A stretch of 64,000 nt of DNA from Myxococcales bacterium (GTDB lineage: Bacteria; Myxococcota_A; Polyangia; Polyangiales; Polyangiaceae), in assembly GCA_016212965.1 (NCBI GenBank), contig JACRDA010000354.1, positions 39,033-103,032 on the forward strand, written 5' to 3'. Both the position numbers and the translations under genes were made by a program. Shown here one piece after another: positions 53,849-64,000 of the stretch; within the stretch, counting starts at the first letter, position 1; the number at the start of each line of letters is the position of its first letter. A model generated the notes under the pieces. The model worked only from the letters and a program-made list of their open reading frames with translations, had not been told where the DNA came from and made no database searches.

Positions 53849-55932
53849 AGAACCTCGAGCTCGGGCGTGCGCAGGGCGTCCGGACGCGCATGGGCGTCCT
53901 GTGCGGAACGCTCGCGCTCGGGCTCAGCCTGGTCCTCACCGGCGCGTACAACATCCAGGTGCGGGACACCGACGGCTGGCGCGCGCTCGCCGAGAAACAG
54001 CGCCTGCGCCGCCTGCACGTGACCCCGAAGCGCGGCACCGTCACCGACCGCAACGGCACGCCGCTCGCCGTGAGCGTCGAGGTCCCGAGCGTGTCCGTCG
54101 ACGCCATCGAGATGCTGCGCGGCATCGACGAGGCCTACGTGCCGATGCGCATCGAGCAGTACGGCGAGCGCATCGCCGCGGCCCTCGGCCTGCCGGTCGA
54201 GGACGTGGTCGAGAAGATCTCGCGGCGCAGGCGCTTCGCGTGGCTCAAGCGCCGCGTGACGCCCGACGAGGTGGAGGCGGTGCGCGCGCTCGGTGACCCG
54301 AGTGAGCGCTACCCGGTGCGCGGTCTCAACGTCGAGGGCGAGGGGCAGCGCTTCTACCCGCAGCGCGAGCTCGCGGCCAACGTGCTCGGCTTCGTCGACA
54401 ACGACGGGCAGGGGCGCGAGGGCATCGAGCTGTCGCTGAACGAGGAGCTCACCGGCAAGCGCGAGGAGATCCGGGGCGTGCGCGATCGCGCCGGGCGCCT
54501 CATCTTCTCCGAGGGCGTCGAGGACGAGGCGGCGCTCGCGGGCCACAACGTCGAGCTCACCATCGACCAGAACATCCAGTTCATCGCCGAGCGCGAGCTC
54601 GGCATCGCCATGAAGACCCACGAGGCCGCGGGCGGCTCGGTCATCGTGCTCGACCCGAGCACGGGCGAGATCCTGGCCATGGCGAGCGCTCCCGGCTTCA
54701 ACCCCAACGACTACGGCGCGAGCGAGGCCGACGGTCGCCGCAATCGCGCGACCGCCGATCGCTTCGAGCCGGGCTCGAGCATGAAGGTCTTCTCGATGGC
54801 GACGGCACTCGCCCAGAAGTCCGTCGAGCCCACCACGCAGATCTACTGCGAGGAGGGGCACATGCCGATCGACAACGTCGTCATCCACGACACGCACCCG
54901 GCCAAGTGGCTCTCGCCCACGCAGATCCTCCAGGTGTCGAGCAACATCGGCATGGCCAAGATCGCGCTCGCGCTCGGGCCGCGGCGCCTCTACGAGGGCT
55001 TCCGCCGCTTCGGCTTCGGTGAGCGCTCCGGCGTGCCGGTGCCGTACGAGGCGAGCGGCGTGCTGCGGCCGCGCGCCCGCGACTGGGTACCCGTCGAGAC
55101 GGCCTCGGCGGCCTTCGGTCAGGGCGTGAGCGTCACGAACCTGCAGCTCGCACTCGCGCTCGGTGCCGTCGCGAACCGCGGTCGGCTGCTCGAGCCCGTG
55201 CTGGTCCGCAAGATCACCGACGGCACCGGCGTGGTGCTGAACGAGACGACGACCAAGGTGCGGCGCCGGGTCGTGTCGGCCGAGACGGCGCGGCTCGTGG
55301 GGGAGATGATCGCCTCGGTCACCGAGGGCGAGGGCACCGGCAAGGAGGCCGCCGTGCCCGGCTTTCGGGTGGCGGGCAAGACCGCGACGGCGCAGAAGAT
55401 CGACCCGGCGACCGGGCGCTACAACGACACGACGTACGTGGCGTCCTTCGTGGGCTTCGTGCCGGTCGACAAGCCGCGCCTCGTCATCTCGGTCGTGGTC
55501 GACGAGCCGATGGCGGGCACGACGGCGGGCGGCGCGGTGGCGGCGCCGGTGTTCCGGCGCGTGGCCGAGCAGACGCTGCGCTACCTCGGGGTGCGCCCGG
55601 AGGGCACCCAGAACGCGAAGCTCGCCGACGTCGCCGCGTACGCCGACGGGCAGGACCCGGCCAAGGCCGCCTACCAGGCGCTCGATCCCCGGCCGGCGTC
55701 GTCGGCTCCCGCGGCCGTGGTGCCGGCGCTCGGCGCGCGCGGCGGGGGGACGCAGGTGCGGCTCCCCGACCTCGCCGGCTTCCCGGTACGCGACGCCATC
55801 CAGAAGGCGCTCGAGCTCGAGCTCGTGCCGATCGTCGAGGGAACGGGCAAGCTCGACAGCATGGACCCGCCGGCGGGCTCGCTCGTGCCGAAGGGCGCGA
55901 AGCTCACCCTCATCTTCGAGCCGCCCACGTGA
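53845..55932 (+). CDS. ftsI: Penicillin-binding protein / FtsI (PBP3-type) with C-terminal PASTA domain
   Basis: GTVTDRNGTPLAVSVEVPSV, DRFEPGSSMKVFSM (SxxK), SSNIGMAK (SxN), VAGKTATAQKI (KT-box), PASTA-like VRLPDLAGFPVRDAIQKALELELVPIVEGTG. Confidence 0.93.
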   Translation: MKNLELGRAQGVRTRMGVLCGTLALGLSLVLTGAYNIQVRDTDGWRALAEKQRLRRLHVTPKRGTVTDRNGTPLAVSVEVPSVSVDAIEMLRGIDEAYVPMRIEQYGERIAAALGLPVEDVVEKISRRRRFAWLKRRVTPDEVEAVRALGDPSERYPVRGLNVEGEGQRFYPQRELAANVLGFVDNDGQGREGIELSLNEELTGKREEIRGVRDRAGRLIFSEGVEDEAALAGHNVELTIDQNIQFIAERELGIAMKTHEAAGGSVIVLDPSTGEILAMASAPGFNPNDYGASEADGRRNRATADRFEPGSSMKVFSMATALAQKSVEPTTQIYCEEGHMPIDNVVIHDTHPAKWLSPTQILQVSSNIGMAKIALALGPRRLYEGFRRFGFGERSGVPVPYEASGVLRPRARDWVPVETASAAFGQGVSVTNLQLALALGAVANRGRLLEPVLVRKITDGTGVVLNETTTKVRRRVVSAETARLVGEMIASVTEGEGTGKEAAVPGFRVAGKTATAQKIDPATGRYNDTTYVASFVGFVPVDKPRLVISVVVDEPMAGTTAGGAVAAPVFRRVAEQTLRYLGVRPEGTQNAKLADVAAYADGQDPAKAAYQALDPRPASSAPAAVVPALGARGGGTQVRLPDLAGFPVRDAIQKALELELVPIVEGTGKLDSMDPPAGSLVPKGAKLTLIFEPPT

Positions 55933-57596
55933 CGAGCGCCATGAGCCACCGGAGCGATCCCGACCCGAGCGTGCCCGCGCCTCGCGAGCGCGTCGTCGGC
56001 GCGGAGGCCGCGGGGCGGGAGCCCGAGGCCGCATGCGGCGCCACCCTCGGCTCCCTGCTCCGCGCGCTCCCCGGAGCGAGCGTGACGCCGGGCGCCGACC
56101 TCGCGCTCCCGCTCATCGGGGTGCGCCAGGACTCGCGCGCCGTGGCTCCGGGCGAGCTCTTCGTCGTGCTGCGCGGGCGGAGCTCCGACGGGGCTGCCTT
56201 CGTACCGGCCGCGCTCTCGGCCGGTGCGGTGGCGCTGCTCGTCGAGCGCGGGCGCGCGCTCGACGCGCGCGGCCTACCCTGCGTGGAAGTGGACGACGTG
56301 CGCCGCGCGATGGCGCAGGCGGCCGCCCATGTCCACGGCGACCCCACGCGCGCCCTCGAGGTGGTCGGCATCACCGGCACGAACGGCAAGACGACCGTTG
56401 CCCACCTCGTGGCCGCGTGCCTCGGAGCGGCGGGCCGGCGGCCGGGCATCATCGGCACCCTCGGCTGGCGCTTCGAGGAGCACGGCGCGCCCGGCAGCCA
56501 CACGAGCCCCGAGGCCGACGAGCTGCATCGGCTCGCGGCGCGCCTGCGCGCGCTCGGGGCCACGCACCTCGTGATGGAGGTGTCGTCGATCGCGCTCGCG
56601 GCCGAACGGGTGGCGGGGGTGGGCTTCGCGGTCGCCGCCTTCACGAACCTGACGCAGGACCACCTCGACTACCACGGCTCGATGGCGGCCTACGCCGCGG
56701 CCAAGGACCGGCTGTTCCTCGACTTCGCGCCCCGCGCCGCGGTCGTGAACGTCGACGATCCGCACGGCGCGGAGCTCGCGGCGCGGCTCGCCGCGGTCGG
56801 GCGCCCGGCGCTCACCGTGTCGCTCGGGCGCGCCGACGGGTCGAGCGCGGCCACGGTGCTCGCCGAGCGCGTGGTCGCGACGGCACGCGGCATCGAGCTC
56901 GTGCTGCGGACCCCCGCAGGCCCGCTCGTCCTCGAGTCCGCCCTCGTGGGGCGTCACAACGCCGAGAACCTCGTGGTGGCCCTCGGCTGCGCGCTCGCCC
57001 TCGGCCTACCGGCAGAGGTCGCGGTCCGCGCGCTCGGCGCCGTCGGGCCGGTGCCCGGGCGCCTCGAGCGCTGCGACGAGGTGGGCCGGGACGACGTCGT
57101 CGCCGTGGTCGACTACGCCCACACCCCCGACGCCCTCGAGCGCGTGCTCGCGAGCCTGCGGCCACTGTGCGCCGGGCGCCTGATCTGCGTGTTCGGCTGC
57201 GGCGGCGACCGCGACGCCGGCAAGCGCGAGCCCATGGGCGAGGCCGTGGCGCGCGGCGCCGACATCGGCATCGTCACGAACGACAACCCGCGCAGCGAGG
57301 AACCAGAGCGCATCGCCGCCGCGGTGGAGGCCGGCCTGGTGCGCGGCGGCGCGCGCGCGGACGCGAGCTTCGCCGCCGAGCCGGGCGGCGGCGCCCGCTA
57401 CCTCGTGGAGCTCGACCGAGCGCGCGCCATCGCGCTCGCGGTTGCGCACGCGCGGCCGGGCGACGTGGTGCTCGTGGCGGGCAAGGGGCACGAGCCGTAC
57501 CAGATCATCGGGACGATGGTGGCCTCCTTCGACGATCGCGTCGAGCTCCGGCGGGCCCTGTCCCGACGGCGCAGCGCGAGCGGGGAGGTGAGCTGA
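55929..57596 (+). CDS. murE: UDP-N-acetylmuramoyl-L-alanyl-D-glutamate ligase (MurE)
   Basis: VVGITGTNGKTTVAHLVAACL, ATHLVMEVSSIAL, NLTQDHLDYHGSMAAYAAAKDRLF, VDYAHTPDALERVL, NDNPRSEEPERI. Confidence 0.93.
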   Translation: MTSAMSHRSDPDPSVPAPRERVVGAEAAGREPEAACGATLGSLLRALPGASVTPGADLALPLIGVRQDSRAVAPGELFVVLRGRSSDGAAFVPAALSAGAVALLVERGRALDARGLPCVEVDDVRRAMAQAAAHVHGDPTRALEVVGITGTNGKTTVAHLVAACLGAAGRRPGIIGTLGWRFEEHGAPGSHTSPEADELHRLAARLRALGATHLVMEVSSIALAAERVAGVGFAVAAFTNLTQDHLDYHGSMAAYAAAKDRLFLDFAPRAAVVNVDDPHGAELAARLAAVGRPALTVSLGRADGSSAATVLAERVVATARGIELVLRTPAGPLVLESALVGRHNAENLVVALGCALALGLPAEVAVRALGAVGPVPGRLERCDEVGRDDVVAVVDYAHTPDALERVLASLRPLCAGRLICVFGCGGDRDAGKREPMGEAVARGADIGIVTNDNPRSEEPERIAAAVEAGLVRGGARADASFAAEPGGGARYLVELDRARAIALAVAHARPGDVVLVAGKGHEPYQIIGTMVASFDDRVELRRALSRRRSASGEVS

Positions 57597-57597
57597 G

Positions 57598-59141
<1,544 letters not shown>

Positions 59142-59145
<4 letters not shown>

Positions 59146-60272
59146 TCTACGAGCTGTTCTTCCCGCTGCGGCAGCACTACGGCGCGCTCTCCTGGCTCAA
59201 CGTCCTGCGCTACATCCCGTTCCGGACCATCATGGCCACGCTGTCGGCCATGCTGCTCACCTTCCTGCTCGCGCCGTGGTTCATCCGCGAGCTGCGCCGC
59301 AAGCAGATAGGTCAGGTGGTTCGCGCCGACGGGCCCGAGAGTCACCGCATCAAGGCCGGCACCCCCACCATGGGCGGGGCGCTCATCCTGCTGTCGCTCC
59401 TCGTCCCGACGGTGCTGTGGGCCGATCTGCGCAATCCCTTCGTGCTGGCCACGACGGCGGTCACGGCCGGCTATGGTGTCATCGGCTACCTCGACGATTA
59501 CCTGAAGATCAAGCGCAAGAGCTCGGGCGGCCTCCCGGGGCGCTACAAGATCCTGGGCCAGGTGCTCATCGGCGGGGCGGCCATTGCCTACACCTTCCTG
59601 CCGGAGTCACGGCTGCCGCCGGACTGGTACGCCATTCGAACGCGCCTCGCGCTGCCGTTCGTGGCGTTCTCGAAGCTGAACTTCGATCTGCCGGTCGGGC
59701 TCTACATCGCCTTCGCGCTGTTCGTCGTCGTCGCGATGTCGAACGCCGTGAACCTCACCGATGGCCTCGACGGGCTCGCCATAGGCCCGGTCATGACCAA
59801 TGCCGTCGTGTACCTCATCTGGGCCTACGTGACCGGCGCCACGATCGCCCGCTTCCCGCTGGCGGACTACCTCGACATCCCGCGCGTCGCCTCGGTGGGC
59901 GAGCTCGCGGTGTACTGCGGCGCAGTGGTGGGGGCGGGCATAGGCTTTCTCTGGTACAACGCGTACCCGGCGCAGGTCTTCATGGGCGACGTGGGCTCGC
60001 TGGCGCTCGGCGGCGGTCTCGGAATGCTGGCGATCTTCACCAAGACCGAGCTGCTCACGGTGCTGCTCGGCGGCATCTTCGTGCTCGAGGCCGTGAGCGT
60101 CATCGCGCAGGTCGTGTCCTTCAAGCTCACCGGCAAGCGCGTCTTCCTGATGGCGCCCATACACCACCACTTCGAGAAGAAGGGTTGGGCGGAGCCCAAG
60201 GTCATCGTGCGCTTCTGGATCATCTCGATCCTGCTGGCGCTCGTGAGCCTGGCGTCGCTGAAGCTGAGGTGA
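59142..60272 (+). CDS. mraY: Phospho-N-acetylmuramoyl-pentapeptide-transferase
   Basis: KAGTPTMGGALIL, GYLDDYLKI, NAVNLTDGLDGLAIGP, QVFMGDVGSLALGGGLG, APIHHHFEKKGWAEPKVIVRFWIIS. Confidence 0.96.
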
Positions 60273-61639
60273 TGATGGATCTCCGTGGACGTTCCGTCGC
60301 CATCGTGGGGCTCGGCCGAAGCGGCATCGCGGCCGCCACGCTGTGCCTGCGGAAGGGGGCGCGGGTCACGGTCTGCGACGAGGTGGCGCGCGAGCGGCTG
60401 CCGCCCGAGGCGCTCGGGCTCGAGACCGCCGGTGCGCGCCTCGCGTGCGGACCGCTGTCCGCCGACCTCTTGTGCGCCGCGGAGCTCGTGGTGGTGTCAC
60501 CGGGCGTGCCGGCGCGCGCGGCCGTCGCCGCGGCGGAGCGCGCCGGGCGCGAGGTGGTGAGCGAGCTCGAGCTCGCCGCGCGCTTCCTCGTCGCCCCCAT
60601 CGCGCTCGTCGGCGGCACGAATGGCAAGAGCACCGTGACCGCGCTCGCGCACGCCATGCTCGCCGCGGCGCTGCCGCGCGTGTTCGTGGGCGGCAACTTC
60701 GGGACGCCGCTCTCGGAAGCGGTGGATCAGCCCTTCGACGCCCTCGTGGTCGAGATCTCGAGCTTCCAGGCCGAGCGCGTGCCCACCCTGCACGCGCATG
60801 CGGCGGCGCTGCTCAACGTCACCGAGGACCACCTCGATCGCTACCCGAGCTTCCAGGCCTATGCGGACGCCAAGGGCAACCCCTTCGTGCGCCAGACGCC
60901 CGACGACGTGGCGGTGATCCCCGACGGCGACGCCCTGTGCGCGGCCCAGGCGGCCCGCGGGCGGGCGCGCGTCGTCCGCTTCGGCTCCGAGCCGGGGCGC
61001 GGCGACGTCGCGCCCGAGGGCGATGCGATCGTCGACCGCCGTGACGGCGCGCGCTATTCCCTGGCGCGCTTCCAGCTGCGCGGACGACACAACCTCGCGA
61101 ACGCTGCGGCGGCCGTCGCACTGGCGCGCGGTATGGGTGCGCCCGTCGAGGCCGTGGCTAGGGGGCTCGAGGGGTTCGCCGGGCTCGCGCACCGGACGGT
61201 CCTCGTCGCCGAGCGCGACGGCGTGCGCTACTACGACGACTCCAAGGGCACCAACGTCGGCGCCGCGGTCGCGGCCCTGTCGGGTCTGGCGGAGGCGCGG
61301 GCGGTGCTCATCGCCGGCGGTCGCGACAAGCAGGGCAGCTACGAGCCGCTCGTGCAGGCACTGCGCGACCGGGGGCGCGCGCTCGTGGTCGTCGGCGAGG
61401 CCGCCGAGCGCATTGCGGCGGCGGCAGGGGGCACGCTGCCGGTGGTGCGGGCCGCCACGCTCGCCGAGGCCGTGGCGCGGGCGGCCGAGCTGGCGCGGCC
61501 GGGGGACGCGGTGCTGCTCAGCCCGGCGTGCTCGAGCTTCGACATGTTCCGCGACTACAAGGAGCGGGGCGAGGTGTTCGTGGCCGCGGTGCGCGCCCTC
61601 GACGCGACCCGCGGCGCCCGGGCAGGAGGACCGTCGTGA
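60272..61639 (+). CDS. murD: UDP-N-acetylmuramoylalanine--D-glutamate ligase
   Basis: VAIVGLGRSGIAAATLCLRKGA, VVVSPGVP, LVGGTNGKSTVTALAHAML, VVEISSFQAE, NVTEDHLDRYPSFQAYADAK, YYDDSKGTN, LLSPACSSFDMFRDYKERGEVF. Confidence 0.93.
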   Translation: MMDLRGRSVAIVGLGRSGIAAATLCLRKGARVTVCDEVARERLPPEALGLETAGARLACGPLSADLLCAAELVVVSPGVPARAAVAAAERAGREVVSELELAARFLVAPIALVGGTNGKSTVTALAHAMLAAALPRVFVGGNFGTPLSEAVDQPFDALVVEISSFQAERVPTLHAHAAALLNVTEDHLDRYPSFQAYADAKGNPFVRQTPDDVAVIPDGDALCAAQAARGRARVVRFGSEPGRGDVAPEGDAIVDRRDGARYSLARFQLRGRHNLANAAAAVALARGMGAPVEAVARGLEGFAGLAHRTVLVAERDGVRYYDDSKGTNVGAAVAALSGLAEARAVLIAGGRDKQGSYEPLVQALRDRGRALVVVGEAAERIAAAAGGTLPVVRAATLAEAVARAAELARPGDAVLLSPACSSFDMFRDYKERGEVFVAAVRALDATRGARAGGPS

Positions 61640-62886
61640 GCCACGCAGCCGCCCAGCCGAACCGCAATCGCTCGCGCCTCGCGAGCGGTCTCGAGCGCGC
61701 CAAGCGCCTCGTCACGACGAGCGCCTCGGGCCCGATGGACGTGGTGCTGTGCGCCGCGGTCGTGGCCCTGATCGGCTTCGGCGTGGTCATGGTCTACAGC
61801 GCGTCCGCGTTCGACGGTACGGTCCGCTTCGGCGATCCCCAGTACTACCTCCGGCGCCAGGGCATCTATGCCGGTCTCGCGCTCGTGGTCGTGTTCGTCA
61901 CGAGTCGCATCGACTACCACCGGCTGCGCACGCTCACCTATCCGCTCATCGTGGCGGTCGTGGGCCTCATGCTCGCCACCATTCTCGGCCTGGGCCACCG
62001 CGCGGGCAACGCGTATCGCTGGCTCGCGATCGGTCCCGTTCACGTGCAGCCCGCCGAGCTCGCCAAGGTCGCCCTCGTCCTGTGGCTGGCGTACTCGCTG
62101 TCGAAGAAGTCGGATCGGATCCGGACCTTCACCGTCGGCTTCCTGCCGCACCTGTTGATGGCGGGCCTGCTCATGGCCCTGTGCCTGAAGCAGCCCGACT
62201 TCGGCAGCGCCGTCGTGCTCCTGCTGCTCACGTTCTCGATGATGTTCGTGTCCGGCGTGCGGCTGCCGTACATCGTCTCCTTCGCGGCGGTGCTTGGCGT
62301 CCTCGGCACGATTGCCGTGCGCTTCAGCGGCTACCGATACGCCCGCTACCTGTCGTGGCTCGACATGGAGCAGCACCGACAGGATCTCGCCTACCAGCCG
62401 TTCCAGGCGGCGATGAGCTTCGGCTCGGGCGGGCTCTTCGGCGTCGGCCTGGGGCGTGGCCTGCAGGTACTCTACCTGCCGGAGGCCCATACCGACTTCG
62501 TCGCGGCCATCATCGGCGAGGAGCTCGGGTTCGTGGGCGTGTGTGCGCTCACCGGCATCTTCGGCATCGTGGTGGCCCGCGGCATCAAGATCGCGTTCGA
62601 GGCCGCCGACGACTACGGCAGCTACCTCGCGTTCGGTCTGTCGATGCTGTTCGGCATGCAGGTGCTCATCAACCTGTCGGTGGCGATGGCCATTCTCCCC
62701 ACGAAGGGGCTCACGCTGCCGCTCATCAGCTACGGCGGCTCGTCGCTGCTCGTGTCCGCGGCGGCGATCGGCATCCTGCTCAACGTGAGCCGCAGCCGCT
62801 CGGTGGTGCGCGCCTCGGTGGAGGCGGTCGGACCCGAGCCGAGCGCTTCCGTGGTGGTGGCGGCGAGCGCGGAGGAGGCGTCGTGA
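61636..62886 (+). CDS. ftsW: Lipid II polymerase / SEDS protein FtsW
   Basis: GFGVVMVYSASA, YYLRRQGIYAGLALVVVFV, RWLAIGPVHVQPAELAKVALVLWLAY, PTKGLTLPLISYGGSSLLVSAAAIGILLNVSR. Confidence 0.94.
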   Translation: MSHAAAQPNRNRSRLASGLERAKRLVTTSASGPMDVVLCAAVVALIGFGVVMVYSASAFDGTVRFGDPQYYLRRQGIYAGLALVVVFVTSRIDYHRLRTLTYPLIVAVVGLMLATILGLGHRAGNAYRWLAIGPVHVQPAELAKVALVLWLAYSLSKKSDRIRTFTVGFLPHLLMAGLLMALCLKQPDFGSAVVLLLLTFSMMFVSGVRLPYIVSFAAVLGVLGTIAVRFSGYRYARYLSWLDMEQHRQDLAYQPFQAAMSFGSGGLFGVGLGRGLQVLYLPEAHTDFVAAIIGEELGFVGVCALTGIFGIVVARGIKIAFEAADDYGSYLAFGLSMLFGMQVLINLSVAMAILPTKGLTLPLISYGGSSLLVSAAAIGILLNVSRSRSVVRASVEAVGPEPSASVVVAASAEEAS

Positions 62887-64000
62887 GCGGTGTGCTCATC
62901 GCCGGGGGCGGCACCGGGGGTCACGTGTTCCCGATGCTGGCGGTGGGTGCCGCCCTGCGCGCCGAGTCCCCCGTGCTGCCGCTGCACTTCGTGGGCACGG
63001 GGCGCGGTATCGAGGCGCGCGCGGTGCCGGCCGAGGGCCACCACTTGCATCGGCTCGACGTGCTGCCGCTGCGCGGCCAGGGTCTGCGCGGGTTCTTGCG
63101 CGGGGCCGTGCGCGCGCTCGGCCTCTTGCCGGAGGCGCGCGCGCTCGTGAAAAAGCTCGCGCCCGACGTCGTCTTCTCGGTGGGCGGCTACGCGGCGGGG
63201 CCGGTGGTGCTCGCGGCGTGGAGCCTGGGTGTGCCGGTCACGCTGCTCGAGCCGAACGCCGTGCTCGGCTTCACGAACCGCCTGCTCCTGTCCCTGGTGG
63301 TGCGCGTCTACACCGCGTTTCCCGAGGTGGGGCCGCGCCGCGGACGCGCGCGGGTGCGGCAGCTCGGCGTGCCGCTGCGGCGGCGCTTCGAGCCGCAGCC
63401 CGCCGCCGTCCGGGACGGGCGGGTGCGTGTCCTCGTGCTCGGAGGCAGCCAGGGCGCCAAGGCGCTCAACGAGAGCGTGCCGCGGGCGCTCGCCCGCGTG
63501 GCGGAGCGCGTGCCCGGGCTCGAGGTGGTCCACCAGACCGGTCGCGAGCGCGAGGCCGGCGTGCGCGAGCTCTACGCCGAGCTCGGGCTTGCGGCCCGCG
63601 CCGAGGTGCGTGGCTTCATCGACGACGTGGCGAGCGAGCTCGGGGCCGCCGACCTCGTCGTGGGCCGGGCGGGCGCCTCGAGCACGAGCGAGATCTGCGC
63701 CGTGGGGCGCGCGGCGCTGCTCGTGCCCTATCCCTTCGCGGCCGACGACCACCAGCGACGCAACGCCGAGTCCCTGGCGCGCGACGGGGCGGCCCGCTGC
63801 GTGGTGCAGAGCGAGGCCACGGTGGAGCGACTCGCGGCCGAGCTCGGCGCGCTCGCGTCGGACGGTGCGGCGCGCGTGGCCATGGCCGAGCGTGCGCGCC
63901 TGCGCGGCCGGCCCGAGGCGGCACGCGCGGTGGCGCGCGATCTCCTGGGTATCGCGGAGGAGCGCCGCGCGCGCGCCGGGCGCCCGGGCGCGCGCGCGGA
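62883..64000 (+). CDS. murG: UDP-N-acetylglucosamine--N-acetylmuramyl-(pentapeptide) pyrophosphoryl-undecaprenol N-acetylglucosamine transferase (3'-truncated by window end)
   Basis: VSGVLIAGGGTGGHVFPMLAVGAAL, FVGTGRGIEARAVP, VFSVGGYAAGPVVLAAW, LEPNAVLGFTNRLL, VLGGSQGAKALNESVP, VVGRAGASSTSEICAVGRAALLVPYPFAADDHQRRNAESL; no stop before base 64000. Confidence 0.93.
   Translation, partial: MSGVLIAGGGTGGHVFPMLAVGAALRAESPVLPLHFVGTGRGIEARAVPAEGHHLHRLDVLPLRGQGLRGFLRGAVRALGLLPEARALVKKLAPDVVFSVGGYAAGPVVLAAWSLGVPVTLLEPNAVLGFTNRLLLSLVVRVYTAFPEVGPRRGRARVRQLGVPLRRRFEPQPAAVRDGRVRVLVLGGSQGAKALNESVPRALARVAERVPGLEVVHQTGREREAGVRELYAELGLAARAEVRGFIDDVASELGAADLVVGRAGASSTSEICAVGRAALLVPYPFAADDHQRRNAESLARDGAARCVVQSEATVERLAAELGALASDGAARVAMAERARLRGRPEAARAVARDLLGIAEERRARAGRPGARA

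Noticed and set aside
53347-56034. 895-aa minus-strand ORF antisense to ftsL/ftsI
   Set aside because: Antisense shadow; ftsI motifs on + are unambiguous.

Overview
The window is a very GC-rich chromosomal segment, probably from a Myxococcota/Polyangia-type bacterium (inference from gene content and lipoprotein style). It is mostly a dense set of housekeeping and metabolic operons. No rRNA, tRNA or CRISPR array was recognised, and no intact transposon. Main blocks: (1) 0-3 kb accessory patch: beta-propeller protein, PAAR-type protein and a BrnT/BrnA-like toxin-antitoxin pair, with a 45-bp imperfect direct repeat flanking the PAAR gene; (2) 3-8.6 kb: DUF362 protein, PDZ lipoprotein, GH31 glycosidase, Cys-rich lipoprotein; (3) thrC, CPBP protease, nadB, etfBA-cupin, KAS III-like enzyme, Ser/Thr kinase, pabBA; (4) HAD phosphatase plus a complete sugar/G3P-type ABC importer; (5) a pseudo-histidine-kinase/pseudo-receiver protein, a c-type cytochrome/outer-membrane pair, and lysC; (6) a GldA/GldF/GldG/DUF4340 ABC operon coupled to pheT; (7) a 1445-aa acyl-CoA dehydratase activase-type protein, M20 amidohydrolase, enoyl-CoA hydratase, GlcD-like oxidase, ruvC, LolA-like protein and a B12-binding protein; (8) the dcw cell-wall/division cluster mraZ-rsmH-ftsL-ftsI-murE-murF-mraY-murD-ftsW-murG, running off the right edge. 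The observations most worth a second look are the PAAR cassette flanked by repeats that mimic the antitoxin 3' end, the two-component-like protein that has lost both phosphorylation sites, the gliding-type ABC operon joined to an orphan pheT, a Fur-box-like site over a cytochrome/OMP operon start, and MraZ-box-like repeats in an AT-rich island before the dcw cluster. All calls come from reading the sequence and the supplied ORF translations. No database search was run.
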